The notes under the pieces are model-generated. The model was given only the letters and a program-made list of their open reading frames with translations, was not told where the DNA came from and did no database searches. A stretch of 64,000 nt of DNA from Geomonas oryzisoli (lineage in GTDB: Bacteria; Desulfobacterota; Desulfuromonadia; Geobacterales; Geobacteraceae). Each line of letters opens with the position of its first letter. The first letter of the stretch is position 1. The stretch spans positions 1,273,501 to 1,337,500 of the forward strand of contig NZ_CP076723.1 of assembly GCF_018986915.1 (NCBI RefSeq). Reading direction: 5' to 3'. Positions 26,759 through 32,945 of the stretch are shown one piece after another. A program made the translations under genes and the position numbers.

Positions 26759-27241
26759 ATGACAAAACCCATTCCGGAAGGATTTCGCAGTGTCACACCG
26801 ATGTTCATGTTCAAGGACTGCCGCAGGGCGATCGATTTTTACAGGAACGCCTTCGGCGCAATTGAGAGATACGCCATGCCGGGACCGGACGGGGAGGGAA
26901 TCATGCACGCCGAACTCCTGGTCGGTGACTCGATCATCATGATGGGGGACGAGTACCCCGGCGAAAACTGCAAGAGCGCGGAAACCCTGGGAAGCTCCCC
27001 GATCAGCTTCTATCTCTACGTGGAGAACGTCGACGCGGCCTTCAGACGCGCGCTGGAAGCGGGAGCCATCGAGAAGATGGAGGTCCAGGAGATGTTCTGG
27101 GGAGACCGTGCCGGAGCGCTGCAGGATCCCTTCGGCTACAGCTGGATGCTGGCGACCCACACCAGGGACTTGAGCCCGGAAGAGATCAGGGAAGGCGCCA
27201 AAAAGGCTTTCGCACAGATGCCCAAGGAAATAAAGTCGTAA
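26759..27241 (+). CDS. PhnB-like VOC (glyoxalase-fold) family protein
   Basis: The 160-residue protein starts at ATG 26759 behind TAGGAGGT. Paired beta-alpha-beta-beta-beta units are visible: Val-Thr-Pro-Met-Phe-Met-Phe-Lys-Asp-Cys-x-x-Ala-Ile-Asp-Phe-Tyr at the N terminus and Val-Asp-Ala-Ala-Phe-x-x-Ala-Leu-Glu-Ala-Gly later, then Asp-Pro-Phe-Gly-Tyr-Ser-Trp. This is the PhnB/YdhR-like branch of the vicinal-oxygen-chelate superfamily; members bind small molecules or metals and most are uncharacterised. Cytoplasmic. It is monocistronic, with family B hairpins downstream. Confidence 0.88.
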   Translation: MTKPIPEGFRSVTPMFMFKDCRRAIDFYRNAFGAIERYAMPGPDGEGIMHAELLVGDSIIMMGDEYPGENCKSAETLGSSPISFYLYVENVDAAFRRALEAGAIEKMEVQEMFWGDRAGALQDPFGYSWMLATHTRDLSPEEIREGAKKAFAQMPKEIKS

Positions 27242-27254
27242 CGGGGATGGCAGA

Positions 27255-27365
27255 AGGGACTGGCTCCGTCAGGTGCCAGTCCCTCTAAGCGGAACGCTCC
27301 TTTCAGCTACGCCTGTAAGGGGACGTAAGGGTAAGGGGGACAGGCACCTGGCGGAGCCAGTCCCC
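27255..27365. repeat. REP-like palindromes, family B, two copies in opposite orientation
   Basis: GGGACTGGCTCCGTCAGGTG...GTCCC (27255-27284) and GGGGACAGGCACC...GTCCCC (27336-27365) are the same repeat in opposite orientation, separated by about 50 bp; a large cruciform could form. They may also terminate the VOC transcript. Confidence 0.75.
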
Positions 27366-27387
27366 TCCACGGGAAAGGTCGACCATC

Positions 27388-27693
27388 ATGAAGAGCATGT
27401 TACGCATCATCGCCATCACCGCGCTCATGGGAGCGCAACTGGCCGGCGCCGAAACGGAGTGGTACGTAGGGGACCAACAGTGCCGGCCACCGAAGAATGA
27501 CGGCACTTATTCGGCGCCCTACGACGCCAAGGAGCACCCCGGCGAGTTCCCGACCTTCCCCGGCGCGGACAAGCCGGGATGGTTCTGCAGCTATCAGCGG
27601 GAGGACGGGGTCCTGGTCCAGCACGGCAACAGCCTGACGCCGCAGCAGCAGTGGCTGGCGGTCTGGGCGGCCGGAGCCAACGACATGAATTGA
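27388..27693 (+). CDS. Small secreted hypothetical protein
   Basis: The 101-residue protein has a signal peptide (Met-Lys-Ser-Met-Leu-Arg-Ile to Ala-Gly-Ala, about 21 residues) and a short mature part rich in aromatic residues, with two Cys (Gln-Gln-Cys-Arg-Pro and Trp-Phe-Cys-Ser-Tyr) that could form one disulfide. AAAGGT precedes ATG 27388 at somewhat long spacing. It starts 22 bp after a family B hairpin and is 38 bp from the SDR gene, so the two may be co-transcribed. Family not recognised. Confidence 0.7.
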   Translation: MKSMLRIIAITALMGAQLAGAETEWYVGDQQCRPPKNDGTYSAPYDAKEHPGEFPTFPGADKPGWFCSYQREDGVLVQHGNSLTPQQQWLAVWAAGANDMN

Positions 27694-27731
27694 GAGCAGG
27701 AGGACAGTAGGCCTCAACGAGGAGGTCCGCC

Positions 27732-28577
27732 ATGAAAGACCTGGAAGGATACGTCATATTGATTACCGGGGCGACCGACGGTCTGGGTGCAAAGGTCGCC
27801 ACCGATTTCGCCGCCCTGGGGGCGACGCTGTTGTTGCACGGCAGGGATCCTGAGAAAGGACGCCGGGTGGTCGATGCCATCAAAGACACCACCGGCAGCG
27901 ACCGGCTGCACTACTACAACGCGGACCTCTCTTCGCTTGCCGCGGTGGAGGCCTTGGCCGATTCCATTGCCGCCGACTGGCGCGGACTGGACGTCCTGAT
28001 CAACAACGCGGGGTTGGGGGCAGGGCCGGAACCGAAGCGGCGCGAGCTGAGCGCCGACGGTTTCGAGCTCCGCTTCGCGGTCAACTACCTGGCGCCGTTT
28101 CTGCTCACCTACCGGCTGTTGCCGCTGCTGCGCCGTCGGGCCGAAGAGGTCGGCGCAGCCAGGGTGGTCAACGTGGCCTCGGTCGCACAGCAGGAGCTGG
28201 ACTTCCAGGACGTGATGCTGGAGCACGGCTATGACGGCATGCGCGCCTACGCCCAGAGCAAGCTGGCGCTGATCATGTTCAGCTTCGACCTGGCGCACGA
28301 GCTGGCGGAAAGCGGCATCACCGTCAACGCGCTTCATCCTGCCTCGCTGATGGACACCAAGATGGTGCGGGAGTGGTTTGGTTCGGCGCGGACTACGGTC
28401 GAGGAGGGGGCGCGCTACCTGGAGCGGCTGGCGGTGGACGACGAGCTGCAGGGGAGGACCGGGCTCTATTTCGACCAGGGGAGGGCGACGCGGGCGGACG
28501 ATCAGGCGTACGACGAGGAGGCGCGGCGCAGGCTCAGGGAATCGAGCCTGAAGTGGATCAGCCGGCCGCACCCTTGA
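27732..28577 (+). CDS. Short-chain dehydrogenase/reductase
   Basis: The 281-residue protein has the SDR landmarks: Thr-Gly-Ala-Thr-Asp-Gly-Leu-Gly cofactor loop (residues about 12-19), Asn-Asn-Ala-Gly, catalytic Ser in Asn-Val-Ala-Ser-Val-Ala, and Tyr-Ala-Gln-Ser-Lys (Tyr-x-x-x-Lys). It is like the retinol-dehydrogenase/light-dependent-protochlorophyllide-reductase-like SDR group. Cofactor preference is probably NADP(H), judged only from the Gly-Arg after the second strand. Strong GAGGAGG site before ATG. The substrate is unknown. Confidence 0.92.
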   Translation: MKDLEGYVILITGATDGLGAKVATDFAALGATLLLHGRDPEKGRRVVDAIKDTTGSDRLHYYNADLSSLAAVEALADSIAADWRGLDVLINNAGLGAGPEPKRRELSADGFELRFAVNYLAPFLLTYRLLPLLRRRAEEVGAARVVNVASVAQQELDFQDVMLEHGYDGMRAYAQSKLALIMFSFDLAHELAESGITVNALHPASLMDTKMVREWFGSARTTVEEGARYLERLAVDDELQGRTGLYFDQGRATRADDQAYDEEARRRLRESSLKWISRPHP

Positions 28578-28616
28578 GCAAAAGGCTGACGCTCCGGCAT
28601 CTGTCTGCTCCCTGCG

Positions 28617-29054
28617 TCACAACTCCTTCCTCGATCCGGCCGGCGAAAACCTCACCGCGACGATCCGGATCAAGGCCAGGGAAAGCACCAGCGCGATGGT
28701 CATGGCGACCTCCTGCCAGTCGATGTCCTTGTACCAGAACGCCATTACCTCGGTGAGCACGGTGACGATCACGGTGTCGATGATGTAGGTCACCTTCACC
28801 CGTCCTTCCGTGGAATACGCCAGCGCGGTGCGCAGCACCTCGATGATGGCGAGCACGGTCAGCAGGTCCACCATGATCTGCTTAGACGCGCCGTGGAAGT
28901 CCTCTTGGAAAACCAGGCGCAGGTCGTAGACGGTGCACCCGACGCCGGCCACGATGGCCAGCAGGATGGCGATGATCAGCAGGCACAACACCGCGCGTGC
29001 GGACATCTCGTAGAACCGGTTCAGCTTCAGATCGACGCTGTTTTCTCTCCACAT
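28617..29054 (-). CDS. psiE: PsiE-family membrane protein
   Basis: About 145 residues with four hydrophobic segments (residues about 21-45, 60-78, 88-105 and 115-135) and the PsiE-type pattern around Val-Asp-Leu-Leu-Thr-Val-Leu-Ala-Ile-Ile-Glu-Val-Leu-Arg. In E. coli psiE is induced by phosphate starvation; its function is unknown. ATG 29054 is preferred over the adjacent TTG 29057. No well-spaced Pho box was found upstream (two CTGTwAm words are 13 bp apart), so phosphate control is not shown here. Confidence 0.8.
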   Translation of the reverse strand: MWRENSVDLKLNRFYEMSARAVLCLLIIAILLAIVAGVGCTVYDLRLVFQEDFHGASKQIMVDLLTVLAIIEVLRTALAYSTEGRVKVTYIIDTVIVTVLTEVMAFWYKDIDWQEVAMTIALVLSLALIRIVAVRFSPAGSRKEL

Positions 29055-29124
29055 CAATCAATTCTCCTCTGTTATGTTTGCGGCAAACTTAACAGAGGAA
29101 CGTTACAGGCTGTTGAGCGCATTT

Positions 29125-29631
29125 CTACAATTGCGTGACATCCCCTTCTTCCTGCAGTTCGGCCAGCCGCGCCAAAAGCTTTGCGGTATCGGGAAAACCG
29201 CGCTGGATATAGCGGATGACGCCCGTCTTGTCGATGACGAAGGTGGCGCGGCCGGCGCCGTAGAGTTTCTGAACATTTCCCTTATCATCGGCCAGCAGGG
29301 GGAAGGAGATGTCGTGCTCCCCGGCGAAATCCAGGTGTGTCGCCAACGCGTCGCTGCTCACGCCCAGGACCTGGGCGTCCTGCTTCTCAAAAAGCGGCAA
29401 CTCCTTTTGAAAAGCCTGCATCTCGCTGGTTCAAACCGGGGTGAAATCGGCGTAGTAAAAGGCGAGCAGCACGTGTTTCTTTCCCGCGTAATCGGCAAGA
29501 CTTACCGGCCCCTTGGTTGACTCCGCCTCGAACTGCGGCGCCTGTTCGTCCACCCTCGGCAGCCGCGAGCCCATGCTCCCAATGGCGGCGAGCGCCGAGG
29601 TTGCCATACTTCCCAAAATCGATCGTCTCAT
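29125..29631 (-). CDS. Selenocysteine-containing peroxiredoxin (BCP/PrxQ-like), UGA read as Sec
   Basis: An in-frame TGA (29433-29431) divides two conserved halves that together make a normal 168-residue AhpC/TSA peroxiredoxin. The TGA stands exactly at the peroxidatic Cys: Ala-Asp-Phe-Thr-Pro-Val-(UGA)-Thr-Ser-Glu, residue 67. Downstream, Val-Leu-Gly-Val-Ser-Ser-Asp and Phe-Pro-Leu-Leu-Ala-Asp-Asp-Lys-Gly are intact. No Cys occurs anywhere else, so it would act as a 1-Sec enzyme without a resolving Cys. The start is ATG 29631 with GGAGG 10 nt upstream; the N-terminal Arg-Arg and hydrophobic stretch look like a secretion or Tat-like signal. It reduces peroxides. Selenoprotein peroxiredoxins are known in delta-proteobacteria. 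Confidence 0.85.
29394..29419 (-). ncRNA. Candidate bacterial SECIS stem-loop in the peroxiredoxin mRNA
   Basis: Starting 15 nt from the U of the UGA: GC-A-GGC pairs with GCCGC around a 15-nt loop rich in A and G. Bacterial SECIS elements lie inside the reading frame at this distance and need a small apical stem-loop for SelB. The pairing is short, so this is a candidate only. Confidence 0.4.
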
Positions 29632-29661
29632 CTGAAAAATCCTCCCCGTGAAATGTCGGAC

Positions 29662-29683
29662 GGCGCGCCGGCAACGGCGCGCC
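29662..29683. terminator. Perfect GC palindrome, GGCGCGCCG-gcaa-CGGCGCGCC
   Basis: A perfect 9-bp stem with a GCAA tetraloop on the plus strand, between the PEP-CTERM gene and the peroxiredoxin start, both minus strand. It could act as terminator or processing hairpin between them; there is no T-tract on the minus strand. Confidence 0.5.
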
Positions 29684-29769
29684 ACCACGCGAGTGTACCA
29701 GAAAACACAAAAAAACCAGCTTCCCGGGCGGGACACTGGCTGAAAACAGCTTCAGTTTCGTTGCGACGG

Positions 29770-30351
29770 TCATCTCTGCGCGCGTTTCCTGCGCCACCAG
29801 GTGGCCCCGCACATCCCGGCAAAGCCTGCCGCCATCATCATCGCCGTTGCGGGCTCGGGGACGGGAGGGGGATCGCATTTCACGGAGACGGTCCAGGTTC
29901 CATCGTTGAAATTCCGGCCGAAGCCCGCACCGTTCATGCCGATGTCATAGGAGCCGTCGGGGGAGTTCTCGGAATAGACGGTGTTCCCGGTACCGTCGGG
30001 GGTGTTGGCGAGCCAGATCCACCAGCCGACCGGCGTTCCGTCAGACTTCAGGCCGTCGAAGATCTGCAGCTCGGAATAGCCCGCGCTGGTCATATTCATG
30101 GTCTGGTAGCCGTCCGACATGATGAAGGTGATCATCTCCGAGCTCTGGTTGTCGGCGAAGCCCCGCTCGCCGAAGCTTAAGGGATGGTCGGTAAGCAGCG
30201 AGATGGTGACGTGGTCGGTCGGGGTGTAGGCGGTGCCCTCGAACCAGTCGAAGGGAAGACCGACGTATTCGTAATCGTAGATATGGGCCTGCGAGGTTAC
30301 CGGCAGAAACAACAGCATCAGCACTGCGGCGGCGAGAATCCTGGTCCTCAT
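29770..30351 (-). CDS. PEP-CTERM sorting-domain protein
   Basis: The 193-residue exported protein has a signal peptide (cut near Ser-Gln-Ala-His, residue 22) and a C-terminal PEP-CTERM tripartite signal: Val-Pro-Glu-Pro-Ala, a hydrophobic helix, then Trp-Trp-Arg-Arg-Lys-Arg. Such proteins are processed by an exosortase and usually belong to biofilm or envelope matrix. The exosortase is not in this window. AAAGGAGG lies just before ATG 30351. The middle domain is not recognised; it is rich in Gly, Asp and aromatic residues, as in beta-sandwich surface proteins. Confidence 0.9.
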   Translation of the reverse strand: MRTRILAAAVLMLLFLPVTSQAHIYDYEYVGLPFDWFEGTAYTPTDHVTISLLTDHPLSFGERGFADNQSSEMITFIMSDGYQTMNMTSAGYSELQIFDGLKSDGTPVGWWIWLANTPDGTGNTVYSENSPDGSYDIGMNGAGFGRNFNDGTWTVSVKCDPPPVPEPATAMMMAAGFAGMCGATWWRRKRAQR

Positions 30352-30502
30352 CGATTGACCTCCTTTGCTGCTGTCAGTCGTGCACCGATACTCTGATTAT
30401 ATTTTCCTCATAAAATTCAGGCAACGGCTAAGGTATTAAACGGCTGTCGGGGGGGCGTTAATAAGAGAGGGAGGGCGATGATGGGGCGCCGGTCAAACCC
30501 AG

Positions 30503-30650
30503 AAGCGGTTGCGCGAAGTACGCGGAGTATCCGCGAAACGCGCAGAGAGAAACCTTGTTGATAAACTGCAAAAAAACTGAAGCATTAAAATCCGATTGGC
30601 CTTCTTCGTGTCCTTCGCGCATACGTCGCGTTCTTCGCGTAACCGCTTTT
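30503..30650. repeat. Solo copy of the GCGGTTACGC hairpin element
   Basis: Starts GAAGCGGTTGCGCGAAG and ends TTCTTCGCGTAACCGCTTTT, the same termini as the units of the 18184-19674 array, with a diverged middle. It fills half of the 302-bp gap and ends 4 bp before the stop of the next minus-strand gene, so its long stem may terminate that transcript. Confidence 0.75.
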
Positions 30651-30653
30651 GAG

Positions 30654-32078
30654 TTACTTCAAGTCCTTGAGTGCCAATGTGGCGGCGTGGTAGCCGCACA
30701 TGCCGTGCACGCCTCCGCCGGGGGGCGTCCCGGAGGAACAGAGGTAGACGCCGGGAAGCGGGGTGCGATACGGCGCCAGGAGCGTGGGGCGGGCCAGGAA
30801 CTGGCGCAGGTCCTGTACCCCGCCGTTGATGTCCCCTCCAATGATGTTGGCATTGTATCTTTCATACTGCAGACAGTTGCGGGTGTGGCGCGCAAGGATG
30901 AGGTCCCGGAATCCAGGCGCGAAGCGCTCAAGCTGGGATTCGATGCGGTCGGTCATGTCGACGGTGGAACCGTGGGGGACATGGCAGTAGGCCCAGGCGA
31001 TCTGTTTTCCCCGCGGCGCGCGCGAGGGGTCCACCAGGGTGGGCTGCGCCACCAGCACGAAGGGGCGCTCGGGGTGTATCCCCTGCCAGATCTCCGCCTC
31101 GCCGCGGGCGACCTCGTCCTCGGTTCCGCCGACGTGCACGGTGGCGGAGCGGCGACAGCCGGCAGCGGTCCAGGGAATCGGCCCGTCCAGGGCCCAGTCG
31201 ATCTTGAAGACGCCGGGGCCGTAGCGGTAGTGCTGCAGCGTGCGCCTGTAACCGGACGGGAGTCGATCTGCGGCGATCACCTCCAACTGGCGCGCGGTGA
31301 CGTCGAGCAGGATGATGCGGGCGGCGGGGAGGTCGGCCAGACTTTTGATGTGGCAACCGGTGACGATCTCGCCCCCGAGCGAGGTGAGGTAGGAGGCCAG
31401 GGCGGCGGCGATGCTCCGCGAGCCCCCCTTGGCGACCGGCCAGCCTGCGGTATGGCCGAGCGTCCCGAGGATCAGGCCGAAGGCGCCGGAAAGCGGACGC
31501 TGCAACGGCAGGAAGGCGTGAGCGGACATGCCGGCGAAGAGGGCGCGGCCGGGGGCATCCTTGAAGGCAAGCCGGGCCAGCAGTTGGGCTGGGAGGAGCC
31601 CTTTCATGCCGAAAAGCGCGAAGGGGACCGGGTGCCGGGGAACGTGCAGGGGCGCCAGCAGGTCCGGGGCGAGGTCGTCCCAGCGCTCGACCAGCGGTGC
31701 GAACAGCCGGCGGTAGGAATGGCCGTCCTTCCCCAGAAGGGATGCGGTCTGTTCGAGGTCCCGGTACAGCAGGGCGGCCTCGCCGCCGGGAAGTGCGTGG
31801 GCGAGCTGCACTTCCGGGTACAGCCATTCCAGGCCGTATTCGGAGAGGGGAATCGATTTGAAGAAGGGGGAGGCGACACCGAGGGGATGGATGGCGGAGC
31901 AGACGTCGTGCAGGAATCCGGGGAGGGTGAGCTCTTCGCTGCGGGTCCCTCCGCCGATGCTGGCGGCACCCTCGACGACGGTGACCGAGAGGCCGGCCCT
32001 GGCCAGCGTCACGGCGGCGGCCAGGCCGTTCGGCCCGGAGCCCACCACCACGGCATCCATGTCGCTTCCCTTGGGCAT
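30654..32078 (-). CDS. NAD(P)/FAD-dependent oxidoreductase, phytoene-desaturase-like
   Basis: About 474 residues. The N-terminal Rossmann motif is Val-Val-Gly-Ser-Gly-Pro-Asn-Gly-Leu-Ala-Ala-Ala, followed by Val-Val-Glu-Gly at the end of beta-2 (FAD binding). The C terminus has Tyr-Leu-Cys-Ser-Ser-Gly-Thr-Pro-Pro-Gly-Gly-Gly-Val-His-Gly-Met, typical of the CrtI/pyridine nucleotide-disulfide oxidoreductase group found in many non-carotenogenic bacteria. Start: Met at 32078 has GAGGA 8 nt upstream; Met 32060 with AAGGGA is also plausible. No carotenoid genes adjoin it. The substrate is unknown. Confidence 0.88.
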   Translation of the reverse strand: MPKGSDMDAVVVGSGPNGLAAAVTLARAGLSVTVVEGAASIGGGTRSEELTLPGFLHDVCSAIHPLGVASPFFKSIPLSEYGLEWLYPEVQLAHALPGGEAALLYRDLEQTASLLGKDGHSYRRLFAPLVERWDDLAPDLLAPLHVPRHPVPFALFGMKGLLPAQLLARLAFKDAPGRALFAGMSAHAFLPLQRPLSGAFGLILGTLGHTAGWPVAKGGSRSIAAALASYLTSLGGEIVTGCHIKSLADLPAARIILLDVTARQLEVIAADRLPSGYRRTLQHYRYGPGVFKIDWALDGPIPWTAAGCRRSATVHVGGTEDEVARGEAEIWQGIHPERPFVLVAQPTLVDPSRAPRGKQIAWAYCHVPHGSTVDMTDRIESQLERFAPGFRDLILARHTRNCLQYERYNANIIGGDINGGVQDLRQFLARPTLLAPYRTPLPGVYLCSSGTPPGGGVHGMCGYHAATLALKDLK

Positions 32079-32281
32079 ATCGGCATCCTCATTCATTCAG
32101 AATCGAAAAACACGAGGTTCAAGTCTAGCAAACCGAAAACTATTGGCCACGGAGAAATTCTGAGGAAATCTGAGAGAAGCACGAGACGTTACAAAGGCGT
32201 CCAGTCGGGAGCAGATTCGGGGGGGACACGAGGAAGGCAGGAGAGACAAAAGAGTATTCCTGGAAGATCTTATTGAGGATC

Positions 32282-32316
32282 CCGGCCGCCCCTTTTGGCG
32301 AATCAGGGGCGGCCGG
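32282..32316. terminator. GC-rich perfect hairpin, probable terminator
   Basis: CCGGCCGCCCC (32282-32292) pairs perfectly with GGGGCGGCCGG (32306-32316) around a 13-nt loop. It sits just past the stop of the minus-strand MoaD-like gene. The rest of the 272-bp gap before the oxidoreductase start shows no gene. Confidence 0.65.
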
Positions 32317-32350
32317 CTCATCGAAAATCTCAGGTGCGGGGGGGCAACTC

Positions 32351-32647
32351 CTACTTGGCCGGGGCGTGGCGGATGCCAAGCATCATGCGGCCGGGGCCGG
32401 GGACGCCGGTGGGAACGAAGGCTACCTGGTCGCCGGGATGCACTTCATGATCCAGGCTGTAGGCCTTGTGGTTCACGAAAACGGCCTCGATCTTCTCCAT
32501 GGGAAGACCAAGGTCGCGGGCGATGGCCTCCGCGGGACAGCCCTCGTCGGGAACCGCCACCTCGGCCTGGGAAGGAAGACCGTGGTCTTTCCTGAAGGTG
32601 TGCAGCAGGCCGAACATCCTTACCGTCGTGTTTGCTTTTGAAGACAT
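32351..32647 (-). CDS. MoaD/ThiS-like beta-grasp protein
   Basis: The 98-residue protein fits the MoaD/ThiS ubiquitin-like plan: Val-Arg-Met-Phe-Gly-Leu-Leu first strand, Ala-Ile-Ala-Arg-Asp-Leu-Gly-Leu-Pro-Met-Glu-Lys-Ile-Glu-Ala-Val-Phe-Val-Asn, and His-Pro-Gly-Asp-Gln-Val-Ala-Phe-Val-Pro. It does not end in Gly-Gly: the tail reads Met-Met-Leu-Gly-Ile-Arg-His-Ala-Pro-Ala-Lys, so a sulfur-carrier role would need processing or is lost. GAGAGGAG precedes ATG 32647. A palindrome upstream suggests repressor control. Confidence 0.8.
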   Translation of the reverse strand: MSSKANTTVRMFGLLHTFRKDHGLPSQAEVAVPDEGCPAEAIARDLGLPMEKIEAVFVNHKAYSLDHEVHPGDQVAFVPTGVPGPGRMMLGIRHAPAK

Positions 32648-32743
32648 GACTTACTCCTCTCTTTGTTGTGACATTGCGGGCGGGTGCTTCACCTTTTCAT
32701 GTTGCAACTGCCGGGAGTGAGGCATCTGTCCTTGGTTATCGAA

Positions 32744-32753
32744 CGAACGTTCG
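32744..32753 (-). promoter_or_regulatory. CGAACGTTCG palindrome, possible TetR-type operator
   Basis: A perfect 10-bp palindrome inside ATCGAACGAACGTTCGGTAA, about 100 bp before the MoaD-like gene and next to an AT-rich stretch (32755-32785) that could hold its promoter. TetR-family operators often use this kind of AACG/CGTT symmetry. No regulator gene is next to it. Confidence 0.4.
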
Positions 32754-32891
32754 GTAAAAAAGTTTACAGTATAAATTGATTAATGGGAAGCAGGGAATGA
32801 TGGGAAAAATGGGAGGCATGGGGGGATGATTGGAAAGGAGGGGACGGGGTAACGGGTGGAGGAGCTGACGCTCAGGGACGGCCGGAGCGAA

Positions 32892-32922
32892 GGGGACAGG
32901 CACCTATCGGAGCCAGTCCCCC
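32892..32922. repeat. REP-like palindrome, family B (copy 4)
   Basis: GGGGACAGGCACCTATCGG followed by AGCCAGTCCCCC, just downstream of the minus-strand FAD/Fe-S gene, with TTTT beside it. Apart from this and the operator-like palindrome, the 298-bp gap is empty. Confidence 0.7.
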
Positions 32923-32945
32923 TTTTGTGCTCCTTGGTGCGGCTG

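Noticed and set aside
29055-29125. Pho box upstream of psiE
   Set aside because: CTGTAAC and CTGTTAA occur on the right strand but 13 bp apart, not 11.
29125-29631. Peroxiredoxin pseudogene broken by a nonsense mutation
   Set aside because: The stop is TGA precisely at the catalytic position, both halves are otherwise intact and no other damage exists; selenocysteine is the better explanation.
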